In this document: positions 43,701-52,904 of the stretch, piece by piece | Position numbering within the stretch: the stretch's first letter is position 1 | Layout of the letters: every line of letters starts with the position of its first letter | Source: Flavobacterium panici | GTDB taxonomy: Bacteria; Bacteroidota; Bacteroidia; Flavobacteriales; Flavobacteriaceae | Assembly (NCBI RefSeq): GCF_903819335.1 | Contig: NZ_CAIJDE010000029.1 | Coordinates: 39,219-103,218 of the forward strand | Length of the DNA: 64,000 nucleotides | Direction of reading: 5' to 3' | The notes under the pieces: generated by a model | Told to the model about the DNA's origin: nothing | What the model saw: only the letters and a program-made list of their open reading frames with translations | The model's database searches: none | Translations under genes and position numbers: made by a program

Positions 43701-45269
43701 TTACTCAGAAATCACACGCTCCAATTTCTCAGAAGTCGCAATTTCCTTCCCGTTTTTAAAGATCCTGAAACCTTTTCCTTTTTTATATTTTTCTCCTGTT
43801 TTATCCCAAAGAATCGTGATAATATTGCCATGATACAAAACATTATCCAAACAAAACCAATCCCATTTTTCTTGAGGAATCAACGGATTTACTTCTATTT
43901 TTTCATCAACTCTCGGACGTAAACCAACCAAACCGGTAATTACCAAATCGTTGAAAGTCGAATGATTATAATAACGGCTGCGTTCTCTGTCGCCCATTAA
44001 CCAATAACCCGTTGTTTCGTCTAAATATTCTCCTAAATAGGGTTTTCCGCGGTAATATTGCGATTGCACATACAAATCCATTTGCTTGAAATAATCTGTT
44101 TTCGCAACAAAATTCTGGTTGTAATTATTTAAAACATTGGCTAAAGCTGTTAACGTCTGCGAACTTGCAAATGGCCAAATCGCACCGTCCCACTCGCAGG
44201 TTCCGGTTCCGTGTGTTCTAAAACGCGGACTTCTTCTTTCTGCCGTTGTTAAACCAAACGGAGCCGAAAATCCTTTTTCGTCCTTAATTTGCTCCCAGGC
44301 TTTCTCAAAACCTTTTCCCTTTTCAGGAAGATTAAAATACCACGGAATAAATCCGATGGCTTCTCGAACCTGAGCCAATGTATCTTTTTCCGTTAGAGTT
44401 TCAAAAAACTCGCTTTTCTGATTCCATAATTTGGTTTCCACTAATTGCTGTAAAACAGCAGCTCTAGCTTTGAACACTATTTCTCCTGCTTTATCGCCTT
44501 TCATAGCCGCTATTTTAGACAACGCTACTGCATTTCCAAACATATAACTGTTAATTGTTGGGCGGGCATTTCTAAGTTTTCTAGCTCCGCTAAGCGATTC
44601 TTCCATTCCGTCTTTTACATCAAATTGCCAAAACAAACCATCTTTTCGTTGTCTGTCTTCTTCCCAAGCTATATATTCTGCAAATAAATCAGGATACATA
44701 TCCAATAAAAACTTTTCGTCTTTATTTACTAAATATCTATTATACAAAGCATCTGCAGTCCAACTGCTAAAAGTTCGCAATTTTTTCATTGGTTTACCAT
44801 CATTCCCTCTATACCACAAATGAACGTCCTGCTCAATATATTTAGGATCATGAACCCATCTAAATTCGTTAATATGATGTCCCAAAGCACAACTGATCAT
44901 ATTGTATTTATCGGCATACGAACGATCAACCAAAAACTCTGTAATTGCAAATCCCTGTGGTGTTTTTTTAATGTGTTTTCTCGCACTCCACCAGCGGAAA
45001 TAATAGATTTCCTCAAAATTCTGCTGCGGACATTCAAACAACGGAATATTCTTTTCCATCCAAGCCCAAGCACTATCATTCGGAATCGCAAACTTCAAGT
45101 TTTCATCTTCCATCGTGTTGAAATAATCCACATAATGTTTGAAGTTTTTTTCTTTTAAAATAACCGACTTTCCTTTTTGAGAATGTTCCGCAGTCGATTT
45201 GCAACTGCTGTTTATACAAGCGATTACTATTGAAAGTGCTATTATTTTATGTTTGAAATTTGTCAACAT
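43701..45269 (-). CDS. Six-hairpin glycosidase-like lipoprotein (MGH1/GH63-like, possibly GH142 group)
   Basis: 522 residues; lipobox NSSC (C23) in a short N-terminal signal. A long helical barrel follows with YYFRWWSARKHI (about 88), LRTFSSWTADALYNRY, ERRSPRFRTHGTGTCEWDGA (about 330-350) and SRYYNHSTFNDLVITGLVG near 420. These fit inverting (alpha/alpha)6 glycosidases; acids D/E in GTCEWDGAIWP are likely catalytic. In rhamnogalacturonan II loci, GH142 enzymes remove beta-L-arabinofuranose, so that is one possible activity, but the assignment rests on fold only. It lies between GH78 and GH95 genes. Confidence 0.65.
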   Translation of the reverse strand: MLTNFKHKIIALSIVIACINSSCKSTAEHSQKGKSVILKEKNFKHYVDYFNTMEDENLKFAIPNDSAWAWMEKNIPLFECPQQNFEEIYYFRWWSARKHIKKTPQGFAITEFLVDRSYADKYNMISCALGHHINEFRWVHDPKYIEQDVHLWYRGNDGKPMKKLRTFSSWTADALYNRYLVNKDEKFLLDMYPDLFAEYIAWEEDRQRKDGLFWQFDVKDGMEESLSGARKLRNARPTINSYMFGNAVALSKIAAMKGDKAGEIVFKARAAVLQQLVETKLWNQKSEFFETLTEKDTLAQVREAIGFIPWYFNLPEKGKGFEKAWEQIKDEKGFSAPFGLTTAERRSPRFRTHGTGTCEWDGAIWPFASSQTLTALANVLNNYNQNFVAKTDYFKQMDLYVQSQYYRGKPYLGEYLDETTGYWLMGDRERSRYYNHSTFNDLVITGLVGLRPRVDEKIEVNPLIPQEKWDWFCLDNVLYHGNIITILWDKTGEKYKKGKGFRIFKNGKEIATSEKLERVISE

Positions 45270-45292
45270 TAGTTTTGTTTTTTATTCAATCT

Positions 45293-45394
45293 TGTCATTT
45301 CGACGAAGGAGAAATCTTCGTTAGAAATTCGACAAAGATTGGCAACTCACTTTGCGGAGTTACTTGCGGAGATTTCTCCTTCGTCGAAATGACA
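45293..45394. repeat. TGTCATTTCGACGAAGGAG family element, copy 2
   Basis: Arms at 45293-45317 and 45370-45394 are exact 25-nt reverse complements; the middle reads TTAGAAATTCGACAAAGATTGG then CTTTGCGGAGTTACTTGCGGAG. About 102 nt in a 173-bp gap. (Fragments are given, not the full middle.). Confidence 0.93.
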
Positions 45395-45442
45395 AATATT
45401 GCGTAGTATTATATTTTCTTATATTACTTATATGGTTTTAAA

Positions 45443-47899
45443 TTATTTATTGCTTCCAGTAAAAGTATACATCTGCCCTGCTTTCATATTCACATCGTAA
45501 ATATTGTACGTTGGCAATTGTACTTTAGGCAATTTTGCTTCATTAGAAATAATCGGTTTCTTCACTTCCACATCATAAAACAGCGGATTTGAATTTTTCC
45601 CTTTTGCTTTTTTGATTGAAGAACCTTTTAAAGTATTCTCTACTTTCAATCGGCAGTTTCCTCCTATTTTCGAATAGATTTTCAACTCCAAAATTTTATT
45701 GTTTTTCCAGGTCATATCAATTACAAATCCACCTCTTGCAACCAATCCTTTAATGCTTCCATCTTTCCAAACGGTTGGCAAAGCAGGCAATAAATGAATG
45801 GCATCTTCCTGACTCTGCATTAACATTTCGGCAAAACCGGCTGTGCATCCAAAATTTCCATCAATTTGAAATGGCTGATGCGCATCTAACATATTCGGAT
45901 ACGTTCCGCCACCTTTTCTTTGGTCTGCTGTTACCAAATGCAATTGATCCTGAATCAATTTATAAGCGTGATTTCCGTCTAATAATCTCGCCCACAAATT
46001 CACTTTCCACCCCATTGACCAGCCTGTAGATTCATCTGTTCTGTAAATCAAAGATTGTTTGGCGGCTTCAAACAATTCGGGCGTTTTAATTGCCGAAATT
46101 TGATTACTCGGATACAATCCATACAAATGCGAAACGTGTCTGTGATTGTCTTTCGGGTTATCCCAATCGTCTTGCCATTCCTGCAACTGATTGTATTTAC
46201 CCACTTTCATCGGAGGCATTTTTGCCAAAGCATCACTCACTTTTTTCTCATATGCAGCATCTGGAGCAGCCAAAGCTGAAGCTTCCATAACATGCGTAAA
46301 CAAATCAAAAACCAGCTGATTGTCCATTGTTGTTCCTGATGCAATTGTTGCTTTTCCAGTTCCGCCTGCGTGTGTATTTTCAGGTGAACTTGAAGGAACA
46401 ACGACTAAATATTTTGTGTTGGGGTCAATAACCATGAAATCCAAAAAGAAATCGGCCGCACCTTTCATAATGGGATAAATTTCTGCTAGGTATTTTTTAT
46501 CTCCCGTGTATAAATATCTTTCCCATAAATCCTGACAAACCCAGGCACCACCCGTCGGCCACATTCCTGAAGCAGCAGCATCTACCGGAGCAGTTACACG
46601 CCAGATATCCGTATTATGATGTAAAACCCAGCCATTTGCATTGTACATTGTTTTTGCCGTTTCTGCGCCTGTTACTGCTAACTCTTTTGCCATTTGTACA
46701 AAAGGTTCGTGCATTTCCTGCAGATTGGTTACTTGTGCAGGCCAATAATTCATTTCGGCATTGATGTTTGTGGTGTATTTACTGTCCCAAGGCGGAGTCA
46801 CCATATCATTCCAGATTCCCTGTAAATTGGCTGGTTGTCCGCCTGGCTGTGAACTTGAAATTAAAAGATAACGTCCAAACTGGAAATACAAACTCGCCAA
46901 TTGAGGGTCAAACTGTTTAGAGAAATCTCGGATTCTTTCGTTTGTTGGCTTCTTCACCAAATCATTTGAACCTAAATTTAAAGAAACTCTGTTGAAGAAT
47001 TTTTGGTAATAATCAACATGTGCTTTTTTTATTGTTTCAAAATCTTTTGTTTCCGCTTTCGCTAGATAGTCTTTGCTTTTCGCAATTTCATCTCCCGAAA
47101 TATCCTTATAATCTTTAAAATTGGTTGCAATCGAAATATACAAAGTCACTTCATCAGCTTTGTTAATGCTTAAAACTCCGTTGCTGGCATCAATTTCTCC
47201 GCCTTTATTTTTAGCCGATAATCTTCCCTGAAACTTTACTTTTCCTTTTACACCTTCAAAATTACTTCCTAAACCCGAAAGTATAATTTGGTTACCTTCT
47301 GTGGAAGCGATTGTTTTATCAATCGGACTGTTCATGAAAACGTTACACGTAATCTGTCCGGGCTGACTTGCAGAAAGTTTCACCACAATAACCTGATCTG
47401 AAAATGCGGTTAGAATTTCTCTCGTAAATTCAACACCATTTACTTTGTATTTTACTTTCGCCGTCGCATTGCTGATATCTAAATCACGGTAATAATCGGT
47501 ATATTTTTGATGTCCTACGAATGAAATATAAACGCTTCCGAAAGTCTGATACGGCATTCCGTCATTCGTTTGCGACATGATATCTTGTGTCGCTAAATCC
47601 TGCGCTTCATCAAATTTTCCATCAAAAATCAACTGCCGAACAATCGGAAGTGCTTTTATCGATTTGGAATGTGAATTGCTGTTTGGAGAACCCGCCCAAA
47701 TCGTTTCTTCATTCAACTGTAAACGTTCTACTGCCGGATCGCCAAAAACCATTGCGCCCAAACGTCCGTTACCTAAAGGCAGAGCTTCGTTCCAGATTGC
47801 AGCTGGTTTATCGTACCAAAGTTTTAGGTCATTTTGAGCTGTTGCTGTAAAGGAAAAAATCCCAAAACAGATTGCCGTTATTTTAATTTTTAACTTCAT
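45443..47899 (-). CDS. Glycoside hydrolase family 95 (alpha-L-fucosidase / alpha-L-galactosidase)
   Basis: 818 residues with signal peptide ending near TATAQ (21). The N-terminal beta domain has the GH95 start [19 protein letters not shown] and [20 protein letters not shown]. The helical barrel carries [11 protein letters not shown] (about 462) and the C-terminal [17 protein letters not shown] (about 708-724) typical of the family. GH95 removes terminal alpha-1,2-L-fucose or L-galactose by inversion. In rhamnogalacturonan II, L-galactose caps chain A, so alpha-L-galactosidase is attractive. Fucosidase activity on xyloglucan is an alternative. Confidence 0.9.
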   Translation of the reverse strand: MKLKIKITAICFGIFSFTATAQNDLKLWYDKPAAIWNEALPLGNGRLGAMVFGDPAVERLQLNEETIWAGSPNSNSHSKSIKALPIVRQLIFDGKFDEAQDLATQDIMSQTNDGMPYQTFGSVYISFVGHQKYTDYYRDLDISNATAKVKYKVNGVEFTREILTAFSDQVIVVKLSASQPGQITCNVFMNSPIDKTIASTEGNQIILSGLGSNFEGVKGKVKFQGRLSAKNKGGEIDASNGVLSINKADEVTLYISIATNFKDYKDISGDEIAKSKDYLAKAETKDFETIKKAHVDYYQKFFNRVSLNLGSNDLVKKPTNERIRDFSKQFDPQLASLYFQFGRYLLISSSQPGGQPANLQGIWNDMVTPPWDSKYTTNINAEMNYWPAQVTNLQEMHEPFVQMAKELAVTGAETAKTMYNANGWVLHHNTDIWRVTAPVDAAASGMWPTGGAWVCQDLWERYLYTGDKKYLAEIYPIMKGAADFFLDFMVIDPNTKYLVVVPSSSPENTHAGGTGKATIASGTTMDNQLVFDLFTHVMEASALAAPDAAYEKKVSDALAKMPPMKVGKYNQLQEWQDDWDNPKDNHRHVSHLYGLYPSNQISAIKTPELFEAAKQSLIYRTDESTGWSMGWKVNLWARLLDGNHAYKLIQDQLHLVTADQRKGGGTYPNMLDAHQPFQIDGNFGCTAGFAEMLMQSQEDAIHLLPALPTVWKDGSIKGLVARGGFVIDMTWKNNKILELKIYSKIGGNCRLKVENTLKGSSIKKAKGKNSNPLFYDVEVKKPIISNEAKLPKVQLPTYNIYDVNMKAGQMYTFTGSNK

Positions 47900-47921
47900 A
47901 GTATATTTTTTTCTTGCAACG

Positions 47922-48142
47922 AATTACACTAATTTGCACTAATTTCTTTTTAATTTTTATTCAATTTCTCTAATTTATTTTGCCACAGATTACACAGATT
48001 GAAAGGATTTTTTATCTCCTTAATCTGCAAAATCTGCGAGAGTAAATTTTTTCCCGCAGATTTTGCAGATCTAACAGATTTTGAATCAGTGAAAATCCTT
48101 TTAATCTGTGGCAAAAAATAATTCGTGCAAATTCGTGTAATT
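47922..48142. repeat. Nested inverted repeats: GCCACAGATT core inside an AATTACAC/GTGTAATT pair
   Basis: Inner GCCACAGATT (from 47982) and AATCTGTGGC (to 48112) enclose TTAATCTGCAAAATCTGC / GCAGATTTTGCAGAT. Outside them, AATTACACTAATTTGCAC (47922-47939) pairs with GTGCAAATTCGTGTAATT (48125-48142), one mismatch in 18. One palindrome therefore sits within another. Confidence 0.88.
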
Positions 48143-48156
48143 AATGGCAACCTCTA

Positions 48157-49575
48157 TTACTTCTTAACCTCGTAAACTTTCAGATTTTTTTCTCCGAACA
48201 TTTCATATAATTTGTTGATATCTTTTAGAGCATTGGCAGGCAATTTTTCTCCTTTATCTCCAAAGACAAGTAATTTTTCTTTTGGTTCAATTACACAAGT
48301 CGATTCGTCGATTTCTCCTTTATCGTTCTTCACTTTATTCAAATCTAAACCTAAATATTTCGCCATAAACGGATATAAAGCCATACGTTTCGAGATTCCG
48401 AAATCATGACCTTCTTTTGCAAAATGCGCATTTTCGACTAAATCTTTCTTCCCGTACAATTCATAAGTTCTCTGAATAAAAGGAAATTCCAATTCCGGAA
48501 CTGCTAAAGTCCAGTCTTTTCCATCTGAAACAATCAATTGTGGTTTTGGCGCCATCATTGCTGAAATTTCCGCGTTGTTTGTTCCGTTTCCGCAAAGGTG
48601 AATGCCGCGTCCGCTTTCACATGGACAACCTCCTGAAAAATGAGAAGAAACCATTACAACTGGAGCTGAAACTTTTACACGATCATCAATCGCTGCTAAA
48701 AACATCGTATGCGAACCTCCGCCAGAACCTCCAGTAACACCCACTCTCGACATATCAGCATTTTTTACGGTTGCTAAATAATCCAATAAACGAATTCCCG
48801 TTAAAACCTGAACTGTCGATGCAATGCTGTTTCTATGCGTTTCTTCCGGAAATTGCAATAACGATTCTCCCCAGGCAAATAGATCATAAGATACAACAAT
48901 TGCGCCCATTTTAGCCATGATTGCACATCTGTACTGTTCGTCTTTTCTGTATCTTCCATCCCCAAAATGTCCGTCAGGAGTTAAAATAACCGCTGCTTTT
49001 TTGTTTAACGGATACGGTTTGTAAATCGAGCCTGTTGCATAAACGCCCGGCAGTATTTCCAAAGCGATATTTTCAACACTGTAATCTTTATAAATTCTCT
49101 TTGGAGTTAAAAGTGGTTTAGACTTTGGTGTTGGGGGCGCCTTATCTAAACCAAATGAGGTTATCATACAAGCTTTTAACTCCGTTTTACGTTTTTCCCA
49201 TTCTTCTTTAGTCGAATAAAGGCTTTCTAAATAAAACAAACGTTCTTTTCCTTTATCTACTGAAACTTTATGGTTTTCATATTTACGAATAATGTAGGTT
49301 CCATCCGGCTGTTTGAAATACATCAATTCAAACGGAGCCAAAATATTGGTCAGCGAAATTGCCAGATTTCCGGGTTCAATTCTCCAATCGGCATAATCGA
49401 GTTCTTTTCCTTTTAGCAAACCTCTGTCGTCGTTGATCGTTACGTTAAAAACAGTTTCTATTTTTTTCAGAGTTTCTGATACTGGTTTTCTAAAATTAGT
49501 ATCAGAAGTACTTTGCGCATTGGCAAATGTCAAAGCAAAAAATAAAATTGTTATATATATGTTTTTAATTTTCAT
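48157..49575 (-). CDS. Alpha/beta-hydrolase esterase with STN-like N-terminal domain
   Basis: 472 residues; signal ends near FANAQ (21). Residues about 33-100 (ETVFNVTINDDRG, ISLTNILAPFELMY, TYIIRKY) look like the small STN domain of secretins and TonB-dependent proteins. The catalytic domain has nucleophile S284 (VTGGSGGGSH), D351/D354 (VSDGKDW) and H390 (EGHDFG). This is an acetyl-xylan-esterase-like fold; acetyl or methyl esters of pectin are likely targets in this locus. The exact class (CE family) was not determined. Confidence 0.75.
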   Translation of the reverse strand: MKIKNIYITILFFALTFANAQSTSDTNFRKPVSETLKKIETVFNVTINDDRGLLKGKELDYADWRIEPGNLAISLTNILAPFELMYFKQPDGTYIIRKYENHKVSVDKGKERLFYLESLYSTKEEWEKRKTELKACMITSFGLDKAPPTPKSKPLLTPKRIYKDYSVENIALEILPGVYATGSIYKPYPLNKKAAVILTPDGHFGDGRYRKDEQYRCAIMAKMGAIVVSYDLFAWGESLLQFPEETHRNSIASTVQVLTGIRLLDYLATVKNADMSRVGVTGGSGGGSHTMFLAAIDDRVKVSAPVVMVSSHFSGGCPCESGRGIHLCGNGTNNAEISAMMAPKPQLIVSDGKDWTLAVPELEFPFIQRTYELYGKKDLVENAHFAKEGHDFGISKRMALYPFMAKYLGLDLNKVKNDKGEIDESTCVIEPKEKLLVFGDKGEKLPANALKDINKLYEMFGEKNLKVYEVKK

Positions 49576-49881
49576 TGTTTCGTTGTGTTAAACTAACTTA
49601 AAATTGAACGCTGATGACACGGATTTACTTGGTAAAGACGCGGATTAAAGCGGATTTTTTTATTTCTTCTTGAATTGCCTCCTGCTTTAGCTGGAGGAAA
49701 ATATTTTTGATTTCTACATTGGCTTTAGCCTAACTTATTCATTTGGCTAAAGCCCTATGGCTTGACTTCTTTTATACCTCCAGTTAAAACTGGAGGCAAT
49801 TCATTTTTTTCTTTTTAAAATAGAACAAAAAAATCCGTATAAATCCGCGTCTTTACCAAGTAAATCCGCATTATCCGCGTT
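49576..49881. other. 306-bp intergenic region occupied by one nested palindrome
   Basis: Other than the palindrome at 49606-49882 nothing is seen. No gene is supported. Confidence 0.7.
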
Positions 49882-49882
49882 C
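49606..49882. repeat. Three-level nested inverted repeat
   Basis: Outer arms 49606-49664 and 49827-49882 (GAACGC...GGTAAAGACGCGG against CCGCGTCTTTACC...GCGTTC). Middle arms 49674-49697 and 49777-49801 (ATTGCCTCC / GGAGGCAAT). Inner arms GGCTTTAGCC (49721-49730) and GGCTAAAGCC (49745-49754). The right arm ends at the TAG of the GH78 gene. The whole can fold as one very long interrupted hairpin. Confidence 0.93.
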
Positions 49883-52653
49883 TATAATTTGCATTCTATT
49901 GTATAAATACCAGATCCAAATTCCAAAACTGGCTTTTGAGCTTTTTCATCAAAACCCGTTCTTACTTTTTTATTATCAATTTTTATTTCTGAATTTTTAG
50001 CAACAGGCAGTTTTATTGTCGCTGTTGTATTCACTGGAATCTGAACTGTCAGAATAAATTTGCCTTCTTTTTTCTCCCAAAAAGAAGCGATTTTTCCATA
50101 AACCGATTGATAATCCGCTTTCGCGAAAGTCATATCTCCTACTACTTCTGGCTGAATGAAAAAATGTTTAAATCCAGGTTTTTCAGGATCGGACATAATT
50201 CCGGCTAAACTTTGGTAAAACCATTCTTCAATTTGCCCTAACATAAAGTGATTCCATGAATTTCCTTTTCTCGGATCCCATTGTTCGGTTAAAGTCGTTA
50301 AGCCAAATTTAATCTGAAAACCATAACCCGGCGCATCGTAATGATTGTGCATTTTATACATCGTTTCGTTTTCGCCATTTCTTGCCAAAGCCTGAAATAA
50401 ATATCGATTTCCAACATCACCCGTTGTCAAACGATCTCCTTTTTCTTTAATATCGGCTAGTAAATTCTGCATTACAGCATCTTTATATTGCGGTTCAACA
50501 ATATTCATAAAAATCGGAACGGCATTACTAAACTGACTGTTTGTTCCGTATTGTTTGGTTTCAGCATTAAAAAACTTCGCATTAAAAGCTATTTTAATAT
50601 CAGAAGCCAATGTTTCATACTTTTCAATATCTTCAGTTTTACCTAATAATTTAGCTGCTTTTGCTACTAAATAAGCTCCGTAATAATAATGTGAAGTCGC
50701 AGAAAGCGCAATTGGACTGTTTTTAGAATATCCTGCGGCATGTGTTCCGTAATCGTACCAATCGCCTAATCCGTGCGACACAATATGATCGGTTGCTTTT
50801 GTTCCTAAATAATCCACGTAATTTTTCATTACAGGAAAATATTTTTCTAATAAAGAAGCGTCTCCGTAATATTCATAATACATCCAAGGCAGAATTACGC
50901 CTGTTACGCCCCATTCTGGAGAATCGGTAAAGTCACCTCCAAAAATTACATATTCAGGAACTATTGTTGGAATCAAACCGTTATCACGCTGTGAATCAGA
51001 AATATTCTGCATTGTTGCCGGAAGGAAAGTCTGCAAGTTATAATTGAACATTAAACCTGGACCATTCAACTGAATCTCTTCCAGCCAACCTAATTTTTCA
51101 CGTTGCGGACAATCGGTAAAAACACTTTGGAAATTGCTTTTTATGGAGTTGTTTATCAGCTCGTGTGTTTTATTGAAAATTTCATTAGAACATGCAAAAC
51201 TTCCTGCTTCTCCAGCCGAATTATAAATAAAATTCGATTTCAACTCTACCAAAGTTGGAAGCGCTGCATTTTTATCTTCTTTATAATTAATGTTTTCTAT
51301 CTGAACATATTGATAACCATAGAAACTGAATTTTGGTGTCCATTCTTCTACATCTTTTCCCTTTAATGTATAATCGTAATAGTATGGTTTTCCAGATCTT
51401 CCCTGAGCAATTGTGCCTTCTTCATTTAATCCTTCAGCAACCCAAACACGAATGGTTTGCCCTTTTTTGCCTTTTACTTTGATCGTTGGAAATCCCGAAA
51501 GATTCTGCGCCATATCAAAAACATAGAAATTTGGTTTCAGCTCTTTTACGATTTTAACTTCATATTGTTTCTGAATCGTAACCGGCGGTGCAATTTGCGG
51601 TCTTAAAATTCCTTTTGGCGCTTCCTGAACGACAACTTTTTTCCAATTCGAATCTTTAAAACCTTTACTGTTCCATCCTTTTTGTTCTAAATTAGCATTG
51701 TAATCTTCTCCTCCAAAAATACTGTTGTAGGTAATCGGACTTTTGCTGTATTTCCAAGTTTCATCTGACTTTATAATTTCTTCTGAACCATCTTTGTACT
51801 TAATTTTCATTTTGAAGAATAAAGTCGGCGGACCAAAACTCACGAAGAATTTGGTATATCTTTCGGCAAGTGTATTGTACATTCCGTTTCCTAATAGAAC
51901 ACCAATTACGTTATCGCCTTTTTGAAATTCTTTGGCGCTTAATTCGTAAACATTATAATTAACTGTTTTATCGTAATCCGTCCATAAAGGTGCAAATTGG
52001 CTGTTTCCAACTTTTTTCCCGTTGATAGTCAATTCGTAATGCCCTAAACCTGAAATATAAACAACGGCTTCTTTGATTTCTTTTTTTACTTCGAAAGGTT
52101 TACGAAGCATAATACTTCTGTGTGATAATGAATCTGAAGCATTAATAAACGAGTTCTTTTTTTCTCTATTGAAAGTCGCTGAATGGTAATTTCGGCCTTC
52201 CGGCAGATGACTGTCAGACTTTGTAATCGCCCCAATCCAAACCGGATTTAAATCTGATTCTAACGATGCAGTTCTGAAAGAAGCGGTTTTACTCCATTTA
52301 GAAACTTTTCCCTTTTGATTCCAAACTTTAACTTTCCAGAAATATTTGGTTTCACTTTTTAATGGTTTTCCATTATAAAAAATATGCAGGTTTTTATTAG
52401 AATCTACTCTTCCAGAATTCCAGATATCACCTTCGTCATTTTGCAATTTTTCTTCAGAAGAAGCAACCAAAATAATATAGGCAATTTGTGATGCATTAGA
52501 TTCTTTTGAAACCAATTGCCAGCTAAATCTCGGCTGATTCTGAACTACTGCTAATGGATTTTCAGCCATTTCTGTGGTTAAGCGTACAGGCAGAATTTGT
52601 CCATTCGAGATGAAAGTGACTAAAAGGAATACTATAATTTTAAAATGCTTCAT
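49882..52653 (-). CDS. Alpha-L-rhamnosidase, glycoside hydrolase family 78 (copy 2)
   Basis: 923 residues, signal ending near ISNGQ (19). Domain order matches the 40799 gene. The active-site segment is D514-C-P-Q-R, E519, then W523-L-E525-E526: relative to copy 1 it lacks one residue and the second Asp is Glu. A variant active site like this is common in Bacteroidota GH78 proteins, so it is probably active but may prefer another linkage. The two copies are clearly different enzymes rather than a recent duplication. Confidence 0.9.
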   Translation of the reverse strand: MKHFKIIVFLLVTFISNGQILPVRLTTEMAENPLAVVQNQPRFSWQLVSKESNASQIAYIILVASSEEKLQNDEGDIWNSGRVDSNKNLHIFYNGKPLKSETKYFWKVKVWNQKGKVSKWSKTASFRTASLESDLNPVWIGAITKSDSHLPEGRNYHSATFNREKKNSFINASDSLSHRSIMLRKPFEVKKEIKEAVVYISGLGHYELTINGKKVGNSQFAPLWTDYDKTVNYNVYELSAKEFQKGDNVIGVLLGNGMYNTLAERYTKFFVSFGPPTLFFKMKIKYKDGSEEIIKSDETWKYSKSPITYNSIFGGEDYNANLEQKGWNSKGFKDSNWKKVVVQEAPKGILRPQIAPPVTIQKQYEVKIVKELKPNFYVFDMAQNLSGFPTIKVKGKKGQTIRVWVAEGLNEEGTIAQGRSGKPYYYDYTLKGKDVEEWTPKFSFYGYQYVQIENINYKEDKNAALPTLVELKSNFIYNSAGEAGSFACSNEIFNKTHELINNSIKSNFQSVFTDCPQREKLGWLEEIQLNGPGLMFNYNLQTFLPATMQNISDSQRDNGLIPTIVPEYVIFGGDFTDSPEWGVTGVILPWMYYEYYGDASLLEKYFPVMKNYVDYLGTKATDHIVSHGLGDWYDYGTHAAGYSKNSPIALSATSHYYYGAYLVAKAAKLLGKTEDIEKYETLASDIKIAFNAKFFNAETKQYGTNSQFSNAVPIFMNIVEPQYKDAVMQNLLADIKEKGDRLTTGDVGNRYLFQALARNGENETMYKMHNHYDAPGYGFQIKFGLTTLTEQWDPRKGNSWNHFMLGQIEEWFYQSLAGIMSDPEKPGFKHFFIQPEVVGDMTFAKADYQSVYGKIASFWEKKEGKFILTVQIPVNTTATIKLPVAKNSEIKIDNKKVRTGFDEKAQKPVLEFGSGIYTIECKL

Positions 52654-52673
52654 TTCTTATTGTTGAGATTAGT

Positions 52674-52793
52674 ACGCAGATGACGCGGATTTACTTCGTA
52701 AAGACGCGGATAAAAACTGATTTTTTACTTCTTCAAAAATAAAATCCGTGCAAATCTGCGTCTTCGCGATAGCGAATCTGCGTCATCCGCGTT
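52674..52793. repeat. GCGGATTTAC-family inverted repeat
   Basis: GCAGATGACGCGGA (from 52676) and TCTGCGTCATCCGC (to 52790) pair with two mismatches; internal GATTTACTTCGTAAAGACGCGG matches the outer arm of the element at 49606. The tip has TCTTCGCGATAGCGA. Confidence 0.8.
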
Positions 52794-52805
52794 CTATTTT
52801 TTTTC

Positions 52806-52896
52806 GCCACGAATTACACAAATTTCACTAATTTTTAAATCAATAATTATCAAAAATAATTCGTGACAATTCGTGACAATTCGTGCAATTCGTGGC
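52806..52896. repeat. GCCACGAATT-family inverted repeat, copy 2, with AATTCGTGAC triplet
   Basis: GCCACGAATT (52806-52815) and AATTCGTGGC (52887-52896) bound the element. The right half carries tandem copies of ACAATTCGTG, which could pair with the left in shifted registers. Confidence 0.85.
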
Positions 52897-52904
52897 AATA
52901 TATT

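Noticed and set aside
49882..52653. Recent tandem duplication of the two GH78 genes
   Set aside because: They differ throughout, and the active-site segment has one residue deleted and Asp changed to Glu.
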